A stretch of DNA of 64,000 nt, from the NCBI GenBank assembly GCA_943735955.1, contig OX030955.1:9505647-9569646 (forward strand). The letters run 5' to 3'. Source of the DNA: Piscicola geometra (Eukaryota; Annelida; Clitellata; Hirudinida; Piscicolidae). The notes below the pieces were generated by a model. That model was not told the origin of the DNA. It saw nothing but the letters and a program-made list of their open reading frames with translations, and did no database searches. A program made the translations under genes and the position numbers. Below are positions 26,854-35,834 of this stretch, in pieces (positions within the stretch are counted from its first letter, which is position 1; every line of letters begins with the position of its first letter).

Positions 26854-29800
26854 TGTTTGTGTTTGTGTTTGGGTCTTGTTTGAGTCTTGTTTGGGGGTGT
26901 GTGTGCGTTTGTGTGGGGGTGGGTTTGAGTCTTGTTTGGGTGTGTGCGTGTGTTCTTACTATTTTGTTTATGCGTGATTTTGGCTTTTGATATTTTATTA
27001 ATGTGTGCTTGTGCTCTTGATCTCTTCTGTTCGTGTGCGGCCTATTGTCTTGTTGCGTTCGTGACTCCATTTTCTGTGTTGATTGCATAAAAAGCAGTTT
27101 TATATTTTCACGTTTATGTTTTCTACCACTCACTTCTAGGCACCCAACCACCACACCACACGTCAAACTTCACCGCCAACCCATCCCACTACCACACACC
27201 ACCACCAACACACCACCACCACCAATACACCACACCACCAACACATCACCACCATAACACCAACACACCACACCACACACCACCAACACATCACTACCAC
27301 ACACCACCACCAACACACCACACCACCAACACACTACACCACCAACAAACCACACACCACCCCCACCAACACACCACACCACCAACACATCACCACCACA
27401 ACACCAACACACCACACCACACACCACCAACACATCACACCACTACCACACACCACCAACACACCACACCACTACCACACACCACCAACACACCACACCA
27501 TCAACACACCACACCACCAACACACCACACCACCAACACACCACACCACCAACACACCACACCACCAACACACCACCACCACCAACACACCACACCACTA
27601 CCACCAACACACCACACCACCAACAGACCCCACCACCAACACACCACACCACCAACACACCACCAACACACCACACCACCAACACACCACACCACCAACA
27701 CACCACCAACACATCACACCACACACCACCAACACACCGCACTACCAACACACTAAACCATCGCCACCAACAAACCACAACACACCACCAACACACCACA
27801 ACACACCACCAACACACCACAACACACCACCAACACACCACACCACCAACACACCACACCATCAACACATCACACCACCAACACACCACACCACACCACC
27901 AACACACCACACCACACCACCAACACACCACAACACACCACCAACACACCACACCACCAACACACCACACCACCAACACATCACACCACCAACACACCAC
28001 ACCACCAACACACCACACCACCAACACACCACACCACCAACACACCACACCACCAACACACCACACCACCAACAAACCACACCACACCACCAACACACCA
28101 CACCACCAACACACCACAACACACCACCAACACACCGCACCACCAACACACCACACCACCAACACATCACACCACCAACACACCACCAACACACCACACC
28201 ACCACACACCACCACCACCACACCATCACAACACCACACCATCACAACACCACCACCACCAACACACCACCACCAACACACCACCACCACACCACCAACA
28301 CACCAACACCACCAACACACCACCTCACCACCACCAACACACCACCACCACACCACCAACACACCACCCCCAACCACCAACACACCACACCACCAACACA
28401 CCACCACCACACCACCAACACACCACCAACACACCACCAACAGACCACCAACACACCACCAACACACCACCACACACCACCAACACACCACCACCACACC
28501 ACCAACACACCACACCACCAACACACCACCACCACACCACCAACACACCACCATCACACCACCAACACACCACCAACAGACCACCAACACACCACCAACA
28601 CACCACCACACACCACCAACACACCACCACCACACCACCAACACACCACCAACACACCACACCACCAACACACCACCAACACACCACCACCACACCACCA
28701 ACACACCACACCACCACCACACCACCACCACACCACCAACACACCACACCACCACCACACCACCAACACACCACACCACCACACAGGCAAGTGCATTTTG
28801 AAGCTGGCTCAGGAGCCCTTGTACGCCGAGAAGATCAAGCTGCAGTACTTCTCCACGGCTGCCCTCCTCATCAACGTGCGATTGGGGGGGGGGTAGTAAA
28901 AAAGGGGAGGATGGTTTGGAGAATAGAAGGGGGGGTAGTAAAAAAGGGGAGGATGGTTTGGAGAATAGAGGGGGGGGTGGTAGAAAAGGGGAGGATGGTT
29001 TGGAGAATAGAGGGGTGGGTAGGTGGGTCTAAAAAAGAGGGGTGTAGGGAATAGAGGGGGGGTGTAGGGAATAGAGGAGGGGTGTAGGGAATAGAGGAGG
29101 GGTGTAGGGAATAGAGGAGGGGTGTAGGGAATAGAGGAGGGGGAGTGTAGGGAATAGAGGGGGGATGTAGGGAATAGAGGGGGTTTAGGGAATAGAGGAG
29201 GGGGGGTGTAGGGAATAGAGGGGGGATGTAGGGAATAGAGGAGGGGTGTAGGGAACAAAATGAGGGAGGCTTGTAAAGGTGGGCATAGAGGATAGAAAAG
29301 GGGGTTTGGAAAATAGAGGGGCGGTTTAAAGCTTTTTAAGGCAATGATAGAACGCTATGAATGTGGAATCACCTATGACATCACAACCACCACCAACCAT
29401 GTACAACCAATCGCAACTCACACCCCCCCTCCCCCCCCCCCCCCCCCCCCCCCCACAAAAGGACCCGTGCGTCGAGGTGCGCAAGCAATTTGACGCCAAA
29501 GTGCACAAGGGCCTCATGTCACTGCGACTGCCCATCCAGTACATGGCGATCTTGTGTCTGGGCGCCCTGGACCCGATCAGGGATAGGAGGACCTGGGTCA
29601 GACGCCTGCTCGTCCAGAACGTAAACAAAAGGCGCGAATTCTTGAAGCAGAATGCGTCGGCGGCGAATTGTTGGTGTTGTTGGGTTGGGGTTTTTTTGGT
29701 GGGGGAGTTGTTTGTTGGGGTGTTGTTTGTTGGGGAGTTGTTTGTTGGGGTGTTGTTTGTTGGGGTGTTGTTTGTTGGGGAGTTGTTTGTTGGGGTGTTG

Positions 29801-32800
29801 TTTGTTGGGGAGTTGTTTGTTGGGGAGTTGTTTGTTGGGGTGTTGTTTGTTGGTGTGTTGTAGAATGTTGGTAGTTGTGTGTGGTTGTTGGTACTACATA
29901 CATTTTTTTGGCACCACACCATCAAGCACACCACCCACAGCGACCACCATCTTCAACATCCTGCCCGACTACGTGCTTCCATACGCTGTGCATCTTCTGG
30001 CCCATGACCCCGACTACAACTGCCACTCGAATGTCGAAGCACTCAAGGCTTTCAAAGAGTCTGTCGTTGTTGTTCTTGTTGCTGTTGGGGTCGGAGTGGG
30101 TGGGGCCTCATTGGGGTTGGTGCGATTGTTGGTGATTGGGGGTGTTGTAGTTGGAGCTGACGTCTTGGGGGTGCTTTTTACGTTGTTCTTGTGTGGTAAT
30201 GTTCTTCGACTCCCACCTTTCTCTCTCAACCACCCCCCCTCCCACCCATTAAACCACCCACTATCCCCCATCCCGCTCTCCATCCCACCCGACCACCCAC
30301 CCAGCTGCCTCTCCCACCTACTGGACGCCCTGCTGACGCGCGGCAGCAGCGTGCCCTCCTCCTTCCACGTTCGCATGCTCAACAACATCAAGAACACCGA
30401 AGATGCACAATGCGTCGAGAATGCCTCGGAGGAGGATAAGGAGAAGGCCAATAAGGTGGGCTTCTGGTGGGAGGGGGGGGGGTTTGGTTGTTTGGGTGGG
30501 TTTGGTGTAGGGTGGGGGTTGGGGGGTTTGGTTGTTTGGGTGGGTTTGGTGTAGGGTGGGGGTTGGGGGTTTGGTTGTTAGGGTGGGTTTGGTGTAGGGT
30601 GGGGGTTGGGGGGTTTGGTTGTTTGGGTGGGTTTGGTGTAGGGTGGGGGTTGGGGGTTTGGTTGTTTGGGTGGGTTTGGTGTAGGGTGGGGGTTGGGGGG
30701 TTTGGTTGTTTGGGTGGGTTTGGTGTAGGGTGGGGGTTGGGGGTTTGGTTGTTTGGGTGGGTTTGGTGTAGGGTGGGGGTTGGGTGGGTTTGGTTGTTTG
30801 GGCGGGTTTGGTGTAGGGTGGGGATTGGGGGGGTTTGGTTGTTTGGGTGGGTTTGGTGTAGGGTGGGGGTTGAGTGGGTTTGGTTGTTTGGGCGGGTTTG
30901 GTGTAGGGTGGGGGTTTGGTTGTTTGGGCGGGTTTGGTGTAGGGTGGGGGTTGGGGGTTTGGTTGTTTGGGTGGGTTTGGTGTAGGCTGGGGATTGGGGG
31001 GTTTGGTTGTTTAGGTGGGTTTGGTGTAGGGTGGGGGTTGGGGGGTTTGGTTGTTTGGGTGTGTTTGGTGTAGGGTGGGGGTTGGGGGGTTTGGTTGTTT
31101 GGGTGGGTTTGGTGTAGGGTGGGGGTTGGGGGGTTTGGTTGTTTGGGTGGGTTTGGTGTAGGGTGGGGGTTGGGGGTTTGGTTGTTTGGGTGGGTTTGGT
31201 GTTGGGTGGGGGTTGGGTGGGTTTGGTTGTTTGGGCGGGTTTGGTGTAGGGTGGGGATTGGGGGGGTTTGGTTGTTTGGGTGGGTTTGGTGTAGGATGGG
31301 GGTTGGGTGGGTTTGGTTGTTTGGGCGGGTTTGGTGTAGGGTGGGGGTTTGGTTGTTTGGGCGGGTTTGGTGTAGGGTGGGGGTTGGTTGTTTGGGTGGG
31401 TTTGGTGTAGGCTGGGGATTGGGGGGTTTGGTTGTTTAGGTGGGTTTGGTGTAGGGTGGGGGTTGGGGGGTTTGGTTGTTTGGGTGGGTTTGGTGTAGGG
31501 TGGGGGTTGGGGGGTTTGGTTGTTTGGGTGGGTTTGGTGTAGGGTGGGGGTTGGGGGGTTTGGTTGTTTGGGTGGGTTTGGTGTAGGGTGGGGGTTGGGG
31601 GGTTTGGTTGTTTGGATGGGTTTGGTGTAGGGTGGGGGCTGGGGGGGGGGGGGTGATGAATAGGGTTTTGTGATAGGGAAGGGTGGTAGAATAAGGGAAC
31701 GTGCTAGGGTGGTGGAGGGTTTTGTGGTGGTGGTGACAGGGTGAGGTAGCATTGGATGGCAAAGGTGTCATTTCCACCTACCACCACGCACACAGAAAAT
31801 CTACGCCATCTGCGACCTGGGACTGCACCTCATAGCAGCCAAGAGCCACCAGAGCCACAGCAGCCACAACATGCAAGTGGATGAAGCTGCCATTGAGCCG
31901 GTGCTGCCTGCCAGACTGTATAGGCCCCTGAAGAATGTGCGTGGCAGGTGTAACCTAAACACACACACACACATTGTTATATATATTTTTATACAAATAT
32001 AAACATATACACACACACATGTATATATATACACACAGGCAAGCAAGAATACAAAGGAATACTTGCCAGCTGAGATGATAAACCTCATCAAGAAGGTTTC
32101 TTGTTTTATTTGGATGATGGCGATGATGATGATGGCGATGATGATGACAATCATGTTGATGATGATGATGATGGCGATGATGATGACAATCATGTTGATG
32201 ATGATGATGATGGCGATGATGATGACAATCATGTTGATGATGATGATGATGGCGATGATGATAAGGACAATGATGATGATGATCTTTATGATCTCTACAG
32301 AGCAACAAGAGTCAAGGCGAGCACCAATCAACCCCCAAACACAAAGGCGCCAAAAAAGAAAATAGTGATGATGATGATGATGAGGAAGATAATCGTGCCA
32401 AAGATGATGATAATGATGATGATGATGAGGAGGAGGAGGGTGATGACGTTGCATCATCACCTGTATCTCCATTGTCGTCGCACTCATCAACTGCTGGTTC
32501 CTTCTTTCTTATATTTTTATTTATTATTAAAAAAAAACATTTTTATTTACCATAATCATTATCACCACCATCACCACCACCATCATCACCACCACCATCA
32601 TCATCACCATCACCACCACCATCATCATCACCACCATCATCATCACCACCATCATCACCATCATTACCACCATCATCATTACCACCACCATCACCATCAT
32701 CATCACCACCACCACCATCATCATCATCACCTCAGACAAGAGGTCAGGCGTGGGTGCGGAGGTCGCCAAAAAGGGAAAGTCGCCGAGGGGCGCCTTTAAC

Positions 32801-34899
32801 GTGAGCAACAAAGAGAATAACAAAAATAATAACAACAACAAAAACAATAACAACAACAAAAACAACAAAATTAATAAGAATGGTAATGGTAATGATGTTT
32901 CCAAGCGTAATGTCGCGAGTAGCAAGAGCAAAAAAGGAAGTAACGTTGCCAAGAAAGGAAGCAATGCTAAAGATAAGCTTGGCAGTGATGATGATGATGC
33001 TGATGTTGGTGATGATGATGATGCTGAAGTTGGTGATGGTGATGGTGATGATGTTGGTGATGGTGATGATGATAGGTCACAAAGCAGTGAGAAAAAGGTT
33101 ATGAAGAGAGCGGGAAATAATAAAAGGTTAGAGTGTTTCGGTAATATTAGTGATGATGATGAGTGATTATAATCTTATGTTCTTATGGAGATTTTTTCTT
33201 TCCTTTCCATGCCATTCTTCCATCTATCCCAACTCCCTCCTATCCATCCCTCCCTCCATCCATCCACCCATTCTTCCACCTATCCCAACTCTCTCCTATC
33301 CATCCCTTCCTCCATCCATCCACCCATTCTTCCATTTATCCCAACTCCCTCCTATCCATCCCTTCCTCCATCCATCCACCCATTCTTCCATCTATCCCAA
33401 CTCCCTCCTATCCATCCCTTCTTCCATCCATCCACCCATTCTTCCATCTATCCCAACTCCCTCCTATCCATCCCTCCCTCCATCCATCCACCCATTCTTT
33501 CAGCACCAGGTCGAAAGTAAAAGAAGATAAAGAGGACAACGAAGATGATGCTGATGATGATTATGATGATGGAGGAGCTGTAGAAGAGGAGGAGGAGGAT
33601 GAGGATTCTGTGGTTAAAAATAGCATTAAGAAATCTGGGAAAATTCCAGCTGGAAGGTTGGGGATTGTTGCCTTTTGCATATTCATCATTAATTAAATAT
33701 TAAGTGATGCTAATGAATATTCATATTTGAAGAAAATTTGGTTCAATCGATAAATTGTTTCATTTCTTCGTAGGGGTCGTGATGGAGGGAAGAAGAATGA
33801 GGTAGAAGAAGAAGGAATGGAGGAGGAGGAGGAAGAGGCAGAAGAGGAGGAGGGGGAAGAAGAAAAGGTAGATGAAAAGGAAGAGGAGGAGGAGGTGGAG
33901 GAGAAAGAGGATGACGATGGTGCTCATGATGATGATGTTGAAGACGACGACGACGATGATGATGACGAGAATAATACGTATGAGATCGTTGAGGATCCCA
34001 AAGAGAGGTGATACAAATTACATACTTTAATTGTTTATTCATTACTGTAAAGCTGTGTCGAATGCTCGATTCTTATTCGATTCGGTATCGAAAAGATAAA
34101 ATCGATTTCTTTTCGATCGTATAGTTTCACGAGATCGAATTTGAATAACGATTGGTCGTTTACTTTGCTACCTCATACATGAACAACTTTTAGAATTTCG
34201 ATTTTTTAAATTATACATCTTGTACCAATAAGTCACAAAGTTATTCCGAATATATAAATTCTATCGAGTATTACATCCGGTATCCGGCACAGCTTGGATT
34301 ACTACGGCCTTTTCATGATGGACCTTGATGCATTAGTGCTCTATTGAAATGACTAATCTCCAGTGTAAGTGAGGACTCCGGGAAGAAAGGAGTGAATAAA
34401 AATGGAAAGAGGAAAGTAGACGATGATGATGATGATGAAGATGATGACGTTAAAGTGGGTGGTGGTGATGATGATGGTATGAAGGATAATTTGTCTACAA
34501 GGATGTCAAAGAGAAGGAGAGTGGGGAAGGTGGAAGAGGTTGCCGTCAAGAAGTTTGTGTTGTTGTTTATGGAGTGATTGATGTTGTTTGTTGTTTATGT
34601 TGTTGCTGTTGTTTGTTGTTGCTGTTGTTTGTTTGTTGTTGCTGATGTTGTTGTTTGTGTTGTTTTTTTGTTGTTGTTTTTGTTGTGGTGGAGTAGCTGT
34701 TATTTTGCTGGTGTTAATGTTGTTGTTGGAGAAGTAAATAAATGTGTTTTTAATACCTTTTCAGTCTACAACAAGTCTCCATTCTTGTACACACATGCCA
34801 CACAGAGGCAAGCAGACAGACAAGGGTGCGTCGAGGCAGACAAAGGCGGTCACTCAAGTCACTGAGAGGAGGAGGAGGCAGGCTGCCAAGAAGAAGTAG
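12977..34899 (+). CDS. PDS5: PDS5 cohesin-associated protein, 40 exons, 1595 aa
   Basis: HEAT-repeat regulator of cohesin in the nucleus. Exons: 12977-13078, 13232-13336, 13617-13706, 13795-13881, 14391-14488, 15027-15153, 15297-15371, 15853-16026, 16691-16806, 17177-17289, 17768-17836, 18130-18206, 18923-18991, 19384-19454, 19922-20035, 20456-20577, 21092-21165, 21365-21430, 21951-22160, 22524-22614, 22931-22991, 23219-23290, 23855-23909, 24499-24652, 25321-25415, 25661-25729, 25828-25884, 26181-26289, 28787-28875, 29462-29669, 29941-30058, 30305-30455, 31796-31936, 32039-32095, 32301-32496, 32736-33126, 33504-33656, 33774-34007, 34364-34556, 34765-34899. All junctions keep frame with GT-AG. 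The product follows recalled vertebrate PDS5A/B from end to end: [17 protein letters not shown] (exon 3), PQLEFKLK (exon 8), ERTLDKK (12), [11 protein letters not shown] (18), RQ/KQAKHAL (22), [12 protein letters not shown] (30), [18 protein letters not shown] (31), DPVLPARF-like EPVLPARLY (33). Residues 1-1162 are the HEAT-type core. The rest is an acidic tail. Exon 21/22 and 30/31 junctions were chosen by phase and homology. The coding part is 4788 of 21,923 bases. Confidence 0.95.
13724..13794 (+). repeat. CA microsatellite in PDS5 intron 3, ending at the acceptor
   Basis: An interrupted (CA)n tract with AGAAAAA interruptions fills most of the 88-base intron 3 and runs straight into the exon 4 acceptor (CACACAG at 13794). 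The tract itself supplies the 3' splice-site AG. Confidence 0.9.
13889..14390 (+). repeat. CAT/ACC and C-rich repeats in PDS5 intron 4
   Basis: A CATCATCATTACCACCACCAG-type repeat (13889-14000) is followed by a C-rich minisatellite built from CACCCCACCCACCCTCCAC (about 14208-14380) that ends just before the exon 5 acceptor. The open frames through it are artefacts of a stop-free C-rich repeat. Confidence 0.9.
14500..15020 (+). repeat. CAT and CCACTCCACTTCCT repeats in PDS5 intron 5
   Basis: A (CAT)n-like tract (14500-14600) is followed by a pyrimidine-rich repeat of CCACTCCACTTCCT units up to the exon 6 acceptor at 15026. The second repeat doubles as an unusually long polypyrimidine tract. 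Confidence 0.85.
15388..15540 (+). repeat. CACTCCATCCCATCCCCC repeat in PDS5 intron 7
   Basis: Several copies of a pyrimidine-rich unit of about 25 bases begin just after the exon 7 donor (GT at 15372). The remaining intron to 15852 is C/T-rich but less regular. Confidence 0.85.
16027..16690 (+). repeat. Pyrimidine minisatellite filling PDS5 intron 8
   Basis: Two linked repeats fill the whole intron: a ~30-bp unit built on CCCATCCAACCTCCCATCCA (to about 16,510) and then a CCCTTCCCAACATTCACCCA unit, ending at the CCACAG acceptor (16690). No unique sequence separates repeat from splice sites. Confidence 0.9.
16807..17176 (+). repeat. G-rich then CAT-rich PDS5 intron 9
   Basis: The donor side is GGTGGGTAGG-type and G-run sequence, including a 12-G run near 16,930. 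The acceptor side has CATCATCACC repeats leading to CATGACAG. It follows the common pattern of G/T-rich donor half and C/A-rich acceptor half. Confidence 0.75.
17395..17767 (+). repeat. 12-bp minisatellite CCATCCACTCCC in PDS5 intron 10
   Basis: About 30 copies of a 12-bp unit with small variants (CCCCCA, TCATCCA, TTTCCCA) run up to CACACAG at the exon 11 acceptor. Minus-strand frames of W, M, G, E and D are repeat artefacts. Confidence 0.95.
17838..18129 (+). repeat. AT inverted-repeat tract and CA microsatellite in PDS5 intron 11
   Basis: Directly after the exon 11 donor, AATAATAATAATTATTATTA-type sequence forms alternating self-complementary blocks (17838-17925) that could fold into hairpins. 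A long (CA)n tract follows (about 18012-18108), flanked by a TGACCATGACTGAACACACA direct repeat, and then the acceptor CACACAG at 18129. Confidence 0.9.
18207..18372 (+). repeat. TTGCTTGTCTGC 12-bp repeat at the start of PDS5 intron 12
   Basis: About 14 copies of a 12-bp TTGCTTGTCTGC unit begin immediately after the donor GT at 18207. The rest of the intron is a G-rich GGGGGGAGGAGTGTAGAGGAGTAATGATGG-like repeat to about 18740, then a (CA)n tract at 18836-18875 before the exon 13 acceptor. Confidence 0.9.
19007..19377 (+). repeat. 22-bp minisatellite in PDS5 intron 13
   Basis: About ten copies of a 22-bp unit containing GAATTGCATTGTATTTCATA, with shorter GCATT-rich relatives at the left end, fill the intron up to the exon 14 acceptor. 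Confidence 0.95.
19455..19921 (+). repeat. GTG-rich donor half and CCCTCACCCACCT acceptor half of PDS5 intron 14
   Basis: A (GGT/GTA)n-like tract follows the donor (19455-19560). A CACC/CCTCACCCACCTCC repeat then runs into the acceptor CACCCACAG (19921). The two halves are roughly complementary in composition and could pair in the pre-mRNA. Confidence 0.85.
20036..20455 (+). repeat. Telomere-like GGGTTAGGGTTGGGG and CAT repeats in PDS5 intron 15
   Basis: Directly after the exon 15 donor (GTGAGT) comes a run of GGGTTA and GGGTTG units (20041-20082), then GT-rich sequence, then (CAT)n/(CAC)n before the acceptor at 20455. Confidence 0.85.
20578..21091 (+). repeat. TG microsatellite and CAT repeats in PDS5 intron 16
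   Basis: A (TG)n tract of more than 200 bases starts at the donor itself (GTATGTGTGTG, 20578) and ends in a G run near 20830. CATCATCACC repeats then occupy 20965-21090 before the exon 17 acceptor. Confidence 0.95.
21431..21720 (+). repeat. 22-bp minisatellite in PDS5 intron 18
   Basis: About 13 copies of a 22-bp unit ATCATTACTAGCACCACCCA plus CC, starting close to the exon 18 donor. Single-base variants (ATCCA, GCGCC) mark sub-families. Confidence 0.95.
22615..22930 (+). repeat. TG tract at the donor and CAC/CAT tract at the acceptor of PDS5 intron 20
   Basis: (TG)n begins at the donor GT (22615) and continues to about 22,725. (CAC)n/(CAT)n runs from 22,805 to the CCACCACAG acceptor at 22930. 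Confidence 0.9.
23306..23660 (+). repeat. 17-bp minisatellite TCATCCTTCCATCTCTC in PDS5 intron 22
   Basis: About 20 copies of a 17-bp pyrimidine-rich unit. Later copies change CTCTC to CTTTC, giving a gradient of variants along the array. The stop-free frames across it are artefacts. Confidence 0.95.
23926..24498 (+). repeat. 26-bp minisatellite carrying a 3' splice-site motif, PDS5 intron 23
   Basis: About 20 copies of a ~26-bp unit of the form CCTCATTAATATTCATCACC then ACAGCG fill the intron. The last copy provides the real exon 24 acceptor: CACCACAG at 24491-24498 followed by CGCCTC. Nearly every upstream copy therefore presents the same branch-like ATTAAT plus CACCACAG signal. Confidence 0.95.
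24653..25320 (+). repeat. GGTGGTTTGGGGGTAGGGT and CAT/CAC repeats in PDS5 intron 24
   Basis: The donor half (24653-24870) repeats GGTGAGTGGTGGTTTGGGGG, so each unit contains a consensus-like GGTGAGT or GGTGGGT donor motif. The acceptor half (24942-25320) is a CATCATCATCACAACCACCA repeat running straight into CACCACAG. Confidence 0.9.
25416..25540 (+). repeat. TG microsatellite at the start of PDS5 intron 25
   Basis: An interrupted (TG)n tract starts at the donor GT. A GAT tract follows in intron 26 (25730-25800). Confidence 0.9.
26090..26180 (+). repeat. CA microsatellite at the end of PDS5 intron 27
   Basis: An interrupted (CA)n/(ACAA)n tract runs into the exon 28 acceptor AAACACAG (26180). 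Confidence 0.9.
26290..28786 (+). repeat. TG array and CACCACACCACCAACA array filling PDS5 intron 28
   Basis: This 2.5-kb intron starts with ~670 bases of TG-rich higher-order repeat (units of GTGTGGGTCTTGTGTTTGTG type) from the donor at 26290. After ~200 bases of unique sequence it continues with ~1640 bases of ACACCACACCACCAAC-type repeat (27145-28780) ending in the acceptor CACACAG. The minus-strand frames of W, C, G and V are artefacts. Confidence 0.95.
28880..29454 (+). repeat. GGGAATAGAGGAGGGGTGTA repeat and poly-C run in PDS5 intron 29
   Basis: A ~42-bp unit with GGAGGATGGTTTGGAGAATA, then a ~21-bp GTAGGGAATAGAGGAGGGG unit, fill the donor half from just after 28,880 to about 29,330. 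A C run of about 25 bases (29427-29454) forms most of the polypyrimidine tract of the exon 30 acceptor at 29461. Confidence 0.9.
29670..29862 (+). repeat. 15-bp minisatellite GTTGTTTGTTGGGGA in PDS5 intron 30
   Basis: About 11 copies of a 15-bp G/T unit, beginning near the GTTGGT donor of exon 30 (29670). A fifteen-base unit keeps frame, so stop-free frames on both strands are expected by construction. Confidence 0.9.
30464..31645 (+). repeat. ~44-bp G-rich minisatellite filling PDS5 intron 32
   Basis: About 26 copies of a 43-46-bp unit containing GGGTTTGGTGTAGGGTGGGG and TTTGGTTGTTTGG start at the exon 32 donor (GTGGGC). A stretch of several units (about 30,720-31,010) recurs at about 31,150-31,440 with the same variant order, indicating an internal duplication. 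Repeated G-runs give quadruplex potential. Confidence 0.95.
32112..32300 (+). repeat. 36-bp GAT-rich minisatellite in PDS5 intron 34
   Basis: Three to four copies of a 36-bp unit GATGATGATGATGGCGATGA plus TGATGACAATCATGTT. It lies next to an exon whose coding sequence is itself GAT-rich. Here the frame is intronic, because the acceptor CTCTACAG lies at 32300. Confidence 0.85.
32497..32735 (+). repeat. CAT/CAC repeat in PDS5 intron 35
   Basis: (CATCATCACCACCACCATCA)-type trinucleotide sequence from about 32,545 to the acceptor CACCTCAG at 32735. Confidence 0.85.
33205..33503 (+). repeat. ~57-bp pyrimidine minisatellite in PDS5 intron 36
   Basis: Five copies of a ~57-bp C/T-rich unit containing TTCTTCCATCTATCCCAACT and CCATCCATCCACCCA. 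The last copy runs into the CTTTCAG acceptor of exon 37 (33503). Confidence 0.95.
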
Positions 34900-35834
34900 T
34901 GATGATGATGATGCTTCCGTGGTGGTTGTGGTTATGATGCTAGTTGTGGTGTTGTTGTATTGAGAGATGGTGTTGACAACAAATGGGGTGGGGAGCCCTG
35001 CATGGGTAGTGGGTAGATGGAGTGGTAACCTGGTCTTACGTGACCACATGCAAGCACCATCATTGATCATGGCCACTCAGAAATGATGTTTGTCTACTTT
35101 GTAAAGACTATTACAAAAGATGTTGGTAGCACAGATTTGCACTTACGGTGGATTTTGTACAGGAGAGATTACAAGCACTGTTAAATTTATTACAATGATT
35201 ACTGATGATTTCAATGATTACTGATGATTACTCGTCTGGCGTAGTCAAGGATGTTTTCTAGACAGTTTCCGAGCGCTATTGATTATGTTTTATTTTAAAT
35301 TAATTTTTTAGTTAATAACATTGTTTCATTAAAATCGTATTACCAATTAATTTTAATGTCTAATTCTTGTTTACTAATTATATTCTATTATCGTTTATGT
35401 GATCTAATTATAGAGCTTTTATAATTATATTTCGAAAATGTTCGTTAATTAAAGTTTAAATGAATTTTTATGGATATTTTGGGTGAGGTTTCCCGCGCTT
35501 TTTGACAACTTATCTTCATAATGGCGCCATAACGCCTGCCCCCTTGTACAGACATTTTGTGAAAATAATTCGAATGCCGTTCCTTCTTGGGAGGTGTTTA
35601 TAACGCAACAAAGTTGAATTGTCTTTGTTAACAACAAAATTAAGTACATAATCTAAACGGGTTTAACTAAATGATTAAACTAATTAACATGAACTAGAAC
35701 CATAATGACACGTTAAGAAAATGAAAAGCCTCGTCATGCAGAGTAAAAAGGCCTCCTGGCCCCCTGGTCGACTCGGTGATGATGATGATGAAAAGCTTCA
35801 AAATGGTGGACTCATCGTGGAGACACATGCGTAT
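34900..35834. other. Convergent intergenic region between PDS5 and C2CD3
   Basis: Only 935 bases separate the stop codons of the convergent PDS5 (+) and C2CD3 (-) genes, so both 3' UTRs lie here. It includes a short direct repeat of ACTGATGATT-type sequence (35199-35235) and AT-rich sequence. I see no additional gene. Poly(A) hexamers are not clear-cut on either strand. Confidence 0.6.

Larger units (their letters stand above)
32301..34899 (+). other. PDS5: PDS5 acidic, basic-patch C-terminal tail (exons 35-40)
   Basis: These six exons encode about residues 1163-1595. They alternate runs of Asp and Glu (from GAT and GAG/GAA repeats) with Lys/Arg patches, an Asn-Lys tract, a GRGRDGGKK element loosely like an AT-hook, and end in the basic stretch [11 protein letters not shown]. 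Vertebrate PDS5 proteins also end in a disordered charged tail with basic patches, but this one is longer (about 430 residues). The tail is built largely from in-frame trinucleotide repeats of the same GAT type that fills neighbouring introns. Exon 39 has two in-frame acceptors six bases apart (CAG then TAAG after 34363 and 34369), which could give isoforms differing by two residues. Confidence 0.85.

Noticed and set aside
27170..28796. Trp/Cys/Val-rich minus-strand frames of up to 306 residues
   Set aside because: They are translations of the CACCACACCACCAACA array inside PDS5 intron 28.
30388..31777. 454-residue Pro/Thr/Asn-rich minus-strand frame
   Set aside because: Antisense of the 44-bp G-rich array in PDS5 intron 32. 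The unit is nearly divisible by three and has no stops.
35449..35649. 66-residue minus-strand frame between PDS5 and C2CD3
   Set aside because: Falls in the convergent 3' UTR region, with no family resemblance or splice context.
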